Shown here: piece by piece, positions 54,961 to 64,000 of the stretch | Numbering within the stretch: the stretch's first letter is position 1 | Layout: each line of letters opens with the position of its first letter | Source: Micrasema longulum | Taxonomy: Eukaryota > Arthropoda > Insecta > Trichoptera > Brachycentridae | Direction: 5' to 3' | DNA: 64,000 nucleotides | NCBI GenBank assembly: GCA_022494885.1 | Contig: JAGVSM010001191.1 | Coordinates: 248,001 to 312,000 of the forward strand | Made by a program: the position numbers and the translations under genes | Notes under the pieces: model-generated | Database searches by the model: none | What the model was told of the DNA's origin: nothing | The model's input: the letters and a program-made list of their open reading frames with translations, nothing else

Positions 54961-55200
54961 AAAGCTAATAAATTAACTCATTTCTCCTTAATACACACTG
55001 TAACATTCATAAATCATACTTCATACTTCCTCAATTCTTCCATCTGTTAATTTTTGTGAAGTAAAAGACTTAAAACTCTTTAAAAAATGTTTCCTCTCTC
55101 TATTGCAACTAAGTTAGATCTTAATAATTCACTAGAGAGGAAATCCAGCCGGTCTATAAACATTCGGGCATACTCAAAACATTGTCAATCCTCATTCAAT
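54961..55200. mobile_element. F1 repeat, diverged copy
   Basis: TGTAACATTCATAAATCATA, TCCTCAATTCTTCCATCTGT, GTGAAGTAAAAGACTTAAAA, then GGAAATCCAGCCGGTCTATA and CTCAAAACATTGTC, in F1 order. Confidence 0.5.
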
Positions 55201-55866
55201 TAAATTCTGTTATTATTGACATTTCTTGGTGAACTTTCTCCGTAATTACATATATTTTTATTTTGTTATAAATTAAAATATTTAAGTTACGGATTAAGTA
55301 TGTGAACTTAACAATATATTAGTAGAGATATATCAAGTACTTTAGTTTATGATTTATATAAAAAAATATGGGTTATTGATTATAACCTAATCATTTATTT
55401 AAAAACACACTTATTATTAAGGTATAATGTGGCCTTAAATAAATAAGCTTCCACAAAGTTTAATGAGTTTTTCTTATATTGAAAGAGACCGGATTTAATA
55501 GCGAAACTACATAAAAATACATATTAAACTAATTAAATGTAAACAAAGGTAGTAAATACATTACATAAATCAAACTCATTAGTGTATGACTAGGTGATAG
55601 ACATATCGTAAAAAAAAGTTTTTTTTAAATGCTATTAAAAATCAATTAAATTGTTTGATAAATACAAAATGTTGACTATCTAAGATTGGTGCATCAGATA
55701 GGATAGCATACTATTCAAATGAATATTTTGAATAAACACGAAGCCGTTTTAGACTCAGCTTTAAATCACACTTAATAAATTATTTATACTTAAACATATT
55801 TTTAATTTCTTTTCGCTTTCTTCGTGGCTCATTATAATCAGTCAGGGAGTTATCCGGGGCTTGGTT
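55201..55866. other. Region downstream of eclosion hormone, no recognised feature
   Basis: AT-rich. It would hold the hormone mRNA 3' UTR. No perfect AATAAA was found on the minus strand within the first 90 bases after the stop; TAAATAA near 55785 is the closest variant. Confidence 0.35.
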
Positions 55867-56042
55867 TCAGTCAAGTTTATTGAGAAATGGAGCTATGGAG
55901 CCGACATCTTCACAGTCAGGGATGATTTTCCCTTTAAACTTGAGGCAAGCTTCGGCGCATAGTTGCCCTTCGAACCATGGACCATACATCTTCTTGCATT
56001 GAGCACAGTTGCGTATGCAAACTCCGAGAAGATCGTATCCTG
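55867..56042 (-). CDS. Eh: Eclosion hormone, second coding exon (mature peptide)
   Basis: Eclosion hormone is the brain neuropeptide that, through a receptor guanylyl cyclase on Inka cells and neurons, helps trigger the ecdysis sequence. This exon encodes 57 residues plus a split codon and ends TGA at 55867-55869. Six Cys are in the family order: C-I-R-N-C-A-Q-C, L-C-A-E-A-C, then P-D-C-E-D. Hallmark blocks are NCAQCKKM, PWFEGQLC, C-L-K-F-K-G-K-I-I-P and GSIAPFLNKLD. The acceptor on the minus strand is GAAATCAG, ending at 56043; an alternative AG three bases on would drop one residue. Joined to exon 1 (57498-57597) it makes a 91-residue precursor and a mature peptide of about 62 residues, the usual length in moths. 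The neighbours are repeats only. Confidence 0.95.
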
Positions 56043-57497
56043 CTGATTTCACAATAAAATAGATTAATCGCAATAGAAAATTCCGATAAAAATTCCTGTT
56101 ATGAGGTTTCGTATGGAGAAAAGGGGGATATTATGAAATAGCATTCCGTGGACTGCAAGACGCACAAATATCTTCATCCTTCAGGAACTATTAATAACCA
56201 AAATGCTCTCCACAACCCGACAGTCAGAAAATATGTCTTAATATATTTCGGTCGTATTTTAAGGAAACTCTCAAAAAAACAGTAATGCAAGCATACCCAA
56301 AAATCGTTTTAGAGACCATATCTTCCTGTCGAAAAAACAATACTTTTGTTAAATGTTAATTTAGAAAAACCGCGATTTCAATTGAATTTAAGAGTATTGC
56401 TTTTATTTTTCCTTTCACACTTGTATATACAAGTATATTCTGATCTTTCCGGCTGTCAATTTATATCTGTTATTCATTGTTTTTATAAATGTAAATAATA
56501 TTAAATAAGTTAGTTTAATTATAATCTCCACCAACAAGCTACAAAAAGTGGCTTGGTGGGATTTTAGTTTTAGTAAAAAATATAACATTTGAATTGTAAA
56601 AATGTATAATTATATTATTTAAATAAAAAATAAAAAAAACTGCGATTTTGGCAAACTATCAGCTTCAGTCGGATATTGTAATTTTTTCTTATGACCATAT
56701 TTCGATTACCTACACAAATGGTAGCAAAAACTGCGTTTACTTGTATTAAATTCAGTTACGAAAATCTGTTTTCATCATGGAATTTTATAAAAATTTAATG
56801 ACATCAATTTAAATTATCATTCTTACGAAATATTACTTAAATCCAACGCAATTTATATAAGGCCCCAAAGTATTTATTCCAAAATCTTCCTACGTACCTA
56901 CTAACTATTTTAATGAAATCAAGCCAATGAAAAGATTGTTATTACTTCGTTTGACAGTTATCATACCAAGGGTTAAAATGCAACACTACTTCCCTTTGAT
57001 GTAAAAGAACAGTGCAAAATATTTGTTCAGTTCATATCCAGAGGTATTGAACTTCTTCGACACAATGTAATTTACTAACCATCCTACACATTCGAAAAAA
57101 AAACAAGAATTCCTTAATTATGGAACACCTCTGAGAGTCTCAAACATGCATTGTGACATATTCGGGGCGTGGCCAATAGAATAAAGGTTTTTTTTATGGA
57201 AATTCAAAATTACAAAATTAAAAATATTTTTTATGGTACTAATAAGTGACAAAAAGTATTTTTTTTACTGGACAGTACTTCATAGACCTTTATTACTTTA
57301 AAAATGTCAAAAAGTAAATATATTTCCCAATTATCGGTTTACGAAATTGAAAATAAATAAAGCTACTCAATTTCTGTAAAAAAAATAAATATATAAGCGA
57401 AACCGAAAGGAATACCCTTGGTCTGGGAAACAGATTTCAGGTACGTGGAGAAAGTGATTTCACTGTTGACGAAGATGTTATGTGTTTTTTGTGTTAC
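56043..57497 (-). other. Eh: Eclosion hormone intron, 1455 bp
   Basis: Bounded on the minus strand by the donor GTAACA at 57497 and the acceptor AG at 56043. AT-rich. No repeat or coding feature was recognised. Confidence 0.8.
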
Positions 57498-57597
57498 CTA
57501 TTGCTGGAGAGGCGTCCACAAAATCTTGAGCCAGTATTGCCAGAACAGTCAGGGTCATCACAAAGAAGATAAGACGGCGGTAATTGCAGGATGGCAT
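57498..57597 (-). CDS. Eh: Eclosion hormone, first coding exon (signal peptide)
   Basis: The minus-strand ATG at 57597-57595 opens MPSCNYRRLIFFVMTLTVLA followed by I-L-A-Q-D-F-V-D-A-S-P-A-I, and the donor GTAACA splits the next codon after one base. The run from L9 to A23 is a signal peptide core. Cleavage after V-D-A would release S-P-A-I-A-G-Y-D, matching known mature starts of the N/S-P-A-I-A type. The phase joins exactly to 56042. Directly before the ATG, CACGCTAATTTCAG (AG at 57603-57602) is an excellent splice acceptor only four bases from the start codon. A further non-coding first exon upstream is therefore likely, as reported for the three-exon moth gene. That exon was not located. 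Confidence 0.9.
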
Positions 57598-57601
57598 AGT
57601 A

Positions 57602-57616
57602 CTGAAATTAGCGTGC
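57602..57616 (-). promoter_or_regulatory. Eh: Probable splice acceptor of a 5' UTR intron of eclosion hormone
   Basis: GCACGCTAATTTCAG on the minus strand combines a branch-like CTAAT with TTTCAG, four bases before the start ATG. It implies transcription starts upstream (coordinates above 57616), possibly beyond the SINE at 57655. Confidence 0.6.
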
Positions 57617-57654
57617 ATTTTTTAAAAATAACAGAAGCATGTTTATCTTAAATA

Positions 57655-58795
57655 TTGTTTTCAGCGTATTTGTCAGCGCGTTTGCCTACCATGCAAGAGG
57701 TCTCAATTCGGTTCACGGTACGGTTGACATGAAATATTTATTAAAAAATGTGTCTTTACACGATAATATTTCATAGTCCATGGGCCGCGATTGTGATGGG
57801 AAGCTAAGGATGTCATACCTTCACCATGACGGTATAGTTGAATGTATATTCTCCCGGCCGATTACGAAGATACACTACCGACCCCCTCAACAAGTTAGAA
57901 TATCGGTTTATTACGTTAGTACATCGGTTTGTACCAACAGGTCTAGTACCCCTCGTTACGCATATCTACGCATTAAAAATGTCATAAAATTGGTTCCACC
58001 AAGCAATTTTTCCTTCAATTACGATTTATTTAAAATTTAAATCGTTCTGAGGTTGGCACCTTTTTTCTTAAAACCCTATTCAAAATGTGAGAGAGAAACA
58101 AGTAAATTTTGAAAACGAATTGAAAAAAAAACGTCAGTTTTAAAAACGAACGCCTAGATGCACAGATGATGTGGCTAGATTCTGCCCTATCAGCATATAA
58201 GAGCATCTAGCCGTTAAATTTTGCCACTCAAAAAAATATAGTTATTGTATTTTTTCCATCTGTTTTACTATCTTCCTAGGTGAAAGTATCTAGACGTCAA
58301 AGGAGCCGGCTTTGTAATCACTAGGCAGACAAATACAGACGATCGTTAAGCATACTGTCTTGGTAATTGTCAAAAATCATATAAAATTATACATCATATA
58401 CAAGCGAGCATTTTTTTAGCTTAAATTGGGATTTATTGGAGTTTATGAATGCTTTAAAGCGGGCACTTTTTATCTCAGAAGCATATTTAAATATATTAAA
58501 TGAAGTAAGGAACGCGGACAAAATTTTCAGGGTCAGTCATTGGTTGAATTCGATCATATGACGTCGAAATCACAAGTCGGTAGAACATACCGAGGTAGAT
58601 AGAGATAGTACAGAAGTTATTTGTACCGTCTCGATATGTACAGATGAAGATAACGTTCATAATCGCGGCACTCGACTGGTACCTGGAGCGTAAGACTGAT
58701 CATCTTTCCTTCATGTAACAAAAAATATCAAGATAAGCTTCGATTAGTGTACCAATGCAGTGCCCCATACAACACTCTTGAATGATTTTTTAGAT
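57655..58795 (+). mobile_element. SINE family S1, split by a DNA transposon
   Basis: 57664-57783 holds head and body (CAGCGCGTTTGCCTACCATG, CAAGAGGTCTCAATTCGG, GTGTCTTTACACGATAATAT, TTCATAGTCCATGG). 58670-58790 resumes with the 3' half (CGACTGGTACCTGGAGCGTA, AGACTGATCATCTTTCCTTC, CAATGCAGTGCCCCATACAA). Confidence 0.8.
57784..58669. mobile_element. Non-autonomous DNA transposon, 886 bp
   Basis: GCCGCGATTGTGA at the left is mirrored by TTCATAATCGCGGC on the right (13-base inverted repeats, GCCGCGATTRTGA). Removal restores the S1 SINE almost exactly (CATAGTCCATGG + ACTCGACTGG against the usual CATAGTCCCTGGACTGG). A clean target duplication is not visible. An internal 86-codon open frame (57780-58040) has no motif. 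Confidence 0.7.
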
Positions 58796-58839
58796 AAAAA
58801 AAACATATATATACATATATATGTACATTGTCCAAACTT

Positions 58840-59080
58840 TTGTAAACAAGGACTGGGTTTAACCCCCTGGGGTTAGATGAACATATTGCAACCGAGAAGG
58901 GAAAATGGATGTCTAGGCATTTAAAGGGTTTATGATCGGTCATTGTCTCCTTTCAAACATAGACAGAATAGCGGAATCAGCGTGTTAAGTGGCCACTTAA
59001 ACCAGCATATGACAAGTCATGAGCCCAGTAAACGCCCAGTTCATATAACGTTGGAAGGCGTTAAATATGCCAAGGACTTC
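58840..59080. mobile_element. F1 repeat, fold-back copy
   Basis: The flank block CTTTTGTAAACAAGGACTGG, AACCCCCTGGGGTTAG is followed by arm words ATGGATGTCTAGGCATTTAA and the mirror AACCAGCATATGACAAGTCA, GAGCCCAGTAAACGCCCAG. Confidence 0.65.
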
Positions 59081-60269
59081 CACAAGAATGGAACGAGAAG
59101 TAGAGGCGATTTCAGGCTTCCTAAGGTGAGACTGACCAGAATTAAAAAACCTAGACTCTAAATGTTTGAAAACGTTTAATGCAAAGGGACGCTGGAAGCG
59201 GCACCATTTTTCTATAAAAATTCTGGTAAATAATATTAAATTATTAATTTTTGATCAATTTTTTTGTATTATTAATATTAGTCAAAGCGGATTTTCTAGC
59301 GAGTGGGGGCAAGTTCAAAGGCAAGGTTTATTACTGGGTTTCACTATAAGCTGTGTTTCTATAGTCAATAAATTTGTGTAGGCAGTATGTTTAGAAAAAT
59401 AAAAATAAAACTTTTAATACGTGGTAACTATGTAATATTACAAATTTAAAAGCTAAATAAATATATATAAATACAATATGTATTTTCATGTTTTCGATCT
59501 CTCTTATAATATGCTACTTTAAATCCAGTCCTAGTCTACAAACATTTGCACAAACTCAAAGTATTGTTGGAAAAAACTAAAAACACTATTTTTAGTATGA
59601 ATAAAATACAGTTCCACTTTAAAAAATTGGTAGAAAAATTTCAATAAATTAAAACAATATGTTATTTTCTATCGCACTGTTGACAACGTTCACAATATTA
59701 AAAATACATTTATGGAATACTTTTTCATCTGTTGTAGACACACTGCTATATTGATGTTTTTTTTAACTAAAGATGGCACTCACTTCCAACTGTGTCTCGC
59801 GTTATTTAACTTCTAGTCAAATAAAATCATATTCAATATATTTATAGCAAACATTTTGCAAGCTTGTCCTTCGTATGCTGGTGTATACATTTCATGTGAG
59901 TGTACTGTGAATTGTGAAGTTTCTGATTTCTGCTGTAGGAAACGATGGTATGATTTAAAATTCTCCATTTATCCTATGACAGGTCCGTAGACAGATTTCC
60001 TCTCACCTGCCAGAACCGAAGTAGGAAATGATTGCCCGCAATATTTACATTAAACTGGGTTGTGGTCATGTCTGTGTCCAGGCTTTTTTTTTTCTTTCTT
60101 TCGCAGTTTTAAAATGTACAGAGGTTCTTTGTTTCAGGTCTCGACTAGCTAGGAAATTTTTGTGTTTAGGAAGGACCTTCTTTTTACACGTATTTTTTTT
60201 TCATTTCATTTATTGGTGCTTAAAAAGATTCAAATAATAATAATATCAAAGTTTCAAAATGGATAAAAA
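59081..60269. other. Intergenic, mostly unassigned
   Basis: 59505-59585 is an F1 edge (TTTAAATCCAGTCCTAGTCT, ACAAACATTTGCACAAACTC). Short open frames elsewhere are without motif. Confidence 0.35.
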
Positions 60270-60437
60270 TTAGAAAACACACCTTTAATAATAAAAATTG
60301 AAGCATAAACATAAATTAGAAAATATACCTTTAATAGTTAAAAAAATAAACATAAATATAAATTAGAAAATAAACCGATAATAATACAAATTGAAGCACA
60401 AATAAAAATTAGAAAATATACCATTTGTAATTTAAAG
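60270..60437. repeat. Tandem repeat, 46-bp unit x ~3.6
   Basis: Units start at 60270, 60316, 60363 and 60409, each opening TTAGAAAA(T/C)AxACC followed by TTTAATAATxxAAATTGAAG and CA(T/C)AAA(C/T)A(T/A)AAA. It abuts the LINE tail at 60440. Confidence 0.85.
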
Positions 60438-60439
60438 AA

Positions 60440-60612
60440 TAAATTTAAATAATAATATTAATATTAATCATAGTTTATGAACAAAAATAACATTTATTTT
60501 ATCTACTACATACACACTTTATGTAATAGATTTATATGGATCATATCTAGTCTGCCTAACTAGGTACAACCTGTTTTAAGGCAGACATTTTTATGCAAAA
60601 ATAAATGCTTCT
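60440..60612 (+). mobile_element. LINE 3' tail with terminal hairpin (type T1), second copy
   Basis: ACTACATACACACTTTATG, GGATCATATCTAGTCTGCCT, AACTAGGTACAACCTGTTTT and AAGGCAGACATTTTTATGCA match 541-655 in the same orientation. Confidence 0.55.
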
Positions 60613-61976
60613 AATAATAATACAATTAAAACAAATATTAATTACAAAACATAAAATGTAAAAATAATATATAAATAAAAAGAATAAGGACATAAAAAGG
60701 AAAATTTTACAGTTAAAAGCAACAGAAATTTTAGTCATAAAAATAATTTACAGGAGATGAACAGGTCTACTCTTTATCCACTTGCTCACCATTTACTTAT
60801 AAACAGTGTAACTTGTGTGACTGTGATGTAATACGAGTCTACATAAGATACAAGACTTTATATATCTCTCTTATTTTTTTAAAGATGAAGTTATATTTTT
60901 GGACATGAACATTTTCATACCGGATTTGGAAAATGAAGTTTATAGTTTGTTGTTTGCTTTGTATATGCATGATTTTAATACATAAAGTATTAATCCTTAC
61001 TATGCTAATAATAATAATTAAATTAATTAAAGCGACGCCAATACAACAAATCATTGTTTAAGAGAGAGCACGGAGATTAACAAATAAAACGGAGACGAAA
61101 TTTTCGTGCCCTCGTGAATTACTTTTTCCAAAAATAGTTTTCATATTTATGTGCCGTGAATCCGAAGACGGCAGATAAAACGAGGTGCGTTTAAGGGCTT
61201 TTAGATGGTCCTTACTCCTATAAAACACAACTTATAAAAATAAAATATTTAAAAAAGCAATATGGACCCGCCAATGCTCAATACCTATACTAAAGGGGCA
61301 AACCGTGTACAGAAGCGATTATGCGCAGCTTACCATTATATTTGACTGACCATAATATTGTTTTAGAGTAACTTTATTTACAGGAAAACAAATAAATAAT
61401 TATTATTTATTTTAAATCATTTCCACCGTTTGTATTTTTATCCTAATACAAATAACATTAATATTAATAAAGCGCGCCGTCAGCAGTGAGCCAAGAAACT
61501 AGCCGATTATTCTAGCTGATTTTTTCATACAAATAAGTATACTATATTTTGAATGTCTTGCCCCTAGTGCGGGTTTTTTCTCCTAGATTAAACTTGCAGA
61601 TAACACAAACTATTTTAAGATTCTTGATTTGGAAAACAGTATTTCAAACATATTTTCTTAAGGGATATTTTCGATGAGATGGTACTTTTGACATTAGACC
61701 ATAATTACTTTCATGCATCATATTGCAGAACATATGGCGCTCGACGCGGCCGCTTTTAGCACTACTAATTTTTGAACAATTCGGCCAGTTGACATTTCAT
61801 TGAATACCTAATATCGACTGAATTCATAGTGGTATTTCTAAGCACAAGCATTTTGCTCTATTAAAGGGGTAGAAACGTTAAATATAAAATAATTATATGT
61901 ACCTTTATACAAAAAAGTAAAAAAAAATAAAAAATGGTCACCCAATCACAATCTAAAGTAAACTCGAATATTTTTA
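60613..61976. other. Intergenic, no recognised gene
   Basis: AT-rich with occasional CpG words. No repeat family or coding region was identified. Confidence 0.35.
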
Positions 61977-62926
61977 CAGTAGACGCTCTCTTAACCGGCC
62001 TTGACGGGACCGACCCAGGGCCGGATAACGAAAAAGCCGGTTAAAGAGAAGGTAGTCTAAAACACATAAAAAAAACACTTTCGCAAGGAAGAAAAAAAAC
62101 ACTAAGAAAACAGAACTTTTATTCTATATTAGAAACTCCCACATTGAAAATTTACATTTCATAAACTGTAAAAAATATGTACAGGTAAAGATTAATTATT
62201 AAAATAATTTTAAAGAAAGCCTCAACATTCAATACGAAAAGTCTACATAACATATTTAAGGTTCATACAGTAGACATTTTTTATAAAATAAATTCCATTT
62301 TACAAATTTATAAAGAAAAAAAAAAGAATTTGAGATGAATAAGTCACTCAGACACCAAAATAATATTAAAATTCCTAAATCCCACACAAGTCATGGTCAA
62401 AATAGCTTTGTCTTCAAATGTGTAAAAAATTATAATCACCCCCGTGAATTAAAAACAATTAAAAATAATATATCAATAAATAAATTTTAAGTAAATCTTA
62501 ATATTTTTTTGAACACGTGTAAAAACTGCATTGAATGATATATTTTTTTTTTATACGCCTCCACTCGTTTGCGAGTGATTAGTGTGAATGTATTATTATT
62601 TTATGTTTTTTTCTTTATGTATTCTATGTTTTTTTTTTTTTTCGCATATACTCGTATATTCAAAATTATATGAACTCTTATGAATAAACAACTACAGTAA
62701 TGTAAGTCACTCTCCAAGCACAAGATTTAGTCTCTTTTTTGGAGTGTTACAGTGATAACATTTACTAGATGTATAAAAGTAGATATGTATAGAATTTTCA
62801 AAAACACGTAACTTGTATGAATTTTTTTAAAAAGCCACACATCACTCCAAAACAGGCATTCCTAGAAGAGGCCGGTTAATGCGGCGGGACGGATAAAGCG
62901 GCACCGGTTCTATTGAGCTTCTACTG
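61977..62926. mobile_element. pogo/Tigger-like non-autonomous element, 950 bp, TA duplication
   Basis: The left end CAGTAGACGCTCTCTTAACC and right end GAACCGG...GAGCTTCTACTG form imperfect inverted repeats with the pogo/Tigger look, flanked by TA on both sides (61975-61976 and 62927-62928). Subterminal GGCCGGATAACG and GGCCGGTTAATGCGGCGGGA are further mirrored words. No transposase frame. Confidence 0.8.
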
Positions 62927-64000
62927 TATCTTTTTCTTATACCGTTACTTACGGCAAATTAAAAATGGCTGGGGTTAATTGAGAGCGCATTAATTTATAT
63001 CGAAATAAATATTCATGAGGCAATTAGTTCTTGTTGCGGGCCTGTACAAGGTGTGAGAAAAACATTTTATCAAAAGCTCAGCAAAAAACGGCTCGGAAGC
63101 GGAGGCAGGAAGTTATCTTTACGTGGACCAGTTGCACAGTAGTTGTCTTATGTGATCTTGATCTTGTGCAAGGTTCTCGGTACAACGACCTTACAAAAAC
63201 TTAATATATGTATGCTGTACGCGCAACATATCCCCGGGCGAACTTAAAACAAACAAGACAAATCGATTAATCGCTCAGAAATTGTTATGAGTCGGCCTCA
63301 GTATTGACATTTTCGCTTATCAAATAAAATAGGTGGATTTCGGGTTTGATTCCGAACCAAACAATTTATACTCTTGAATCGGTGTGTTCTGTGGATTATC
63401 AACAAAATATCTCCATGTTTCTTTGTTGTTATTTTTTTCTTTTGGATTTTATTTTCTCTTCGACATGTAAATATTTTTTTTAGTACAGTAAGTTTGTGAC
63501 CAAGCGGATAAATAATACAGTCCTGGGACCTTATGCTGGACTCGTTCGTCTTTAGAATCGTATGCGACTTCCGTAATTCGACGAGTGACAGCATTCTTGA
63601 ACCACCCATACGAATGCAGTCGATTGAAAACAAATCGACTTTATCTCGAGTGCCCCAAAGCACTCGACATTGACAATCGAATGCGACATCGTGACTTCAG
63701 CTGTCAAACTTCCTTCTTGTAAAAAGCTCGGCATTTATGTTTGAATAACGAGTATGTATTTTTGTTGTATTCAACTTAAAATTTACAACTCTAATCAATA
63801 TTATAATGATTATGTATCAACAAATGTGCAACAAATACAACTATACTTATTTTTAATCCATTATCAAATAAGGCTTCACAAGAAACATGATTTTAAAATT
63901 ATTTTATCGCTCGTCGTATTTGAGATATACTCGTATATTATACTATGTTTTTAAAATCCATTAAATGCATATGAAATAGTTCTAATAACATGTAGGTGTG
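62927..64000. other. Intergenic, no recognised gene
   Basis: Two overlapping minus-strand open frames lie at 63298-63734 (121 and 60 codons). They lie in somewhat CpG-richer sequence, but neither shows a known motif or a signal peptide. They may be a decayed mobile-element coding segment. Around 63335-63365 GGATTTCGGGTTTGATTCCG resembles a tRNA-type B box, a possible SINE relic. Confidence 0.3.

Noticed and set aside
60246..60437. CRISPR-like array
   Set aside because: Units are contiguous 46-bp tandem repeats without unique spacers, in an animal genome.

Overview
The window is intron-rich, AT-rich arthropod (almost certainly insect) nuclear DNA. Two recognisable single-copy genes give the identity. 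The last four coding exons of CASK (caki/camguk in flies) lie on the + strand. A complete two-coding-exon eclosion hormone gene lies on the - strand; this neuropeptide is known from insects and relatives. The insect order is not fixed by the sequence.

Layout. 1-25342 is the 3' part of the CASK gene. Four short exons (6868-6990, 17230-17337, 21358-21533, 25163-25342) encode about 194 C-terminal residues, essentially the whole guanylate-kinase-like domain, separated by introns of 3.6-10 kb full of transposon debris. A Thr/Pro-coding-like minisatellite sits in the 3' UTR. 25.9-41.8 kb is gene-poor and repeat-rich. 41905-44362 (- strand) is a small two-exon gene for a 113-residue secreted, histidine-rich protein that I do not recognise. 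It has a TATA box, a micro-exon coding Met-Lys-Ser, and a 2.1-kb intron with nested SINEs. 44.5-55.8 kb is again repeats. 55867-57597 (- strand) is eclosion hormone. 57.6-64 kb is repeats, including a pogo-like element.

Repeats dominate. There are at least four tRNA-headed SINE families (called S1 to S4 here) and many 5'-truncated LINE fragments of several lineages (Jockey/CR1-like, RTE-like, and a type ending in a W-F-G-H domain). There are hAT-like MITEs, two with intact 8-bp target duplications, and pogo/Tigger-like elements with TA ends. There is a mariner transposase remnant, two copies of a giant fold-back element with arms of about 260 bp, and a dispersed fold-back family (F1) with ten or more copies. 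Tandem arrays have periods of 26, 46 and about 120 bp. No rRNA, functional tRNA, CRISPR or bacterial-style operon is present. The three genes show no sign of a joint pathway.

All coordinates for old repeats are approximate unless a target duplication or terminal repeat fixes them. Family names for repeats are judged by eye.
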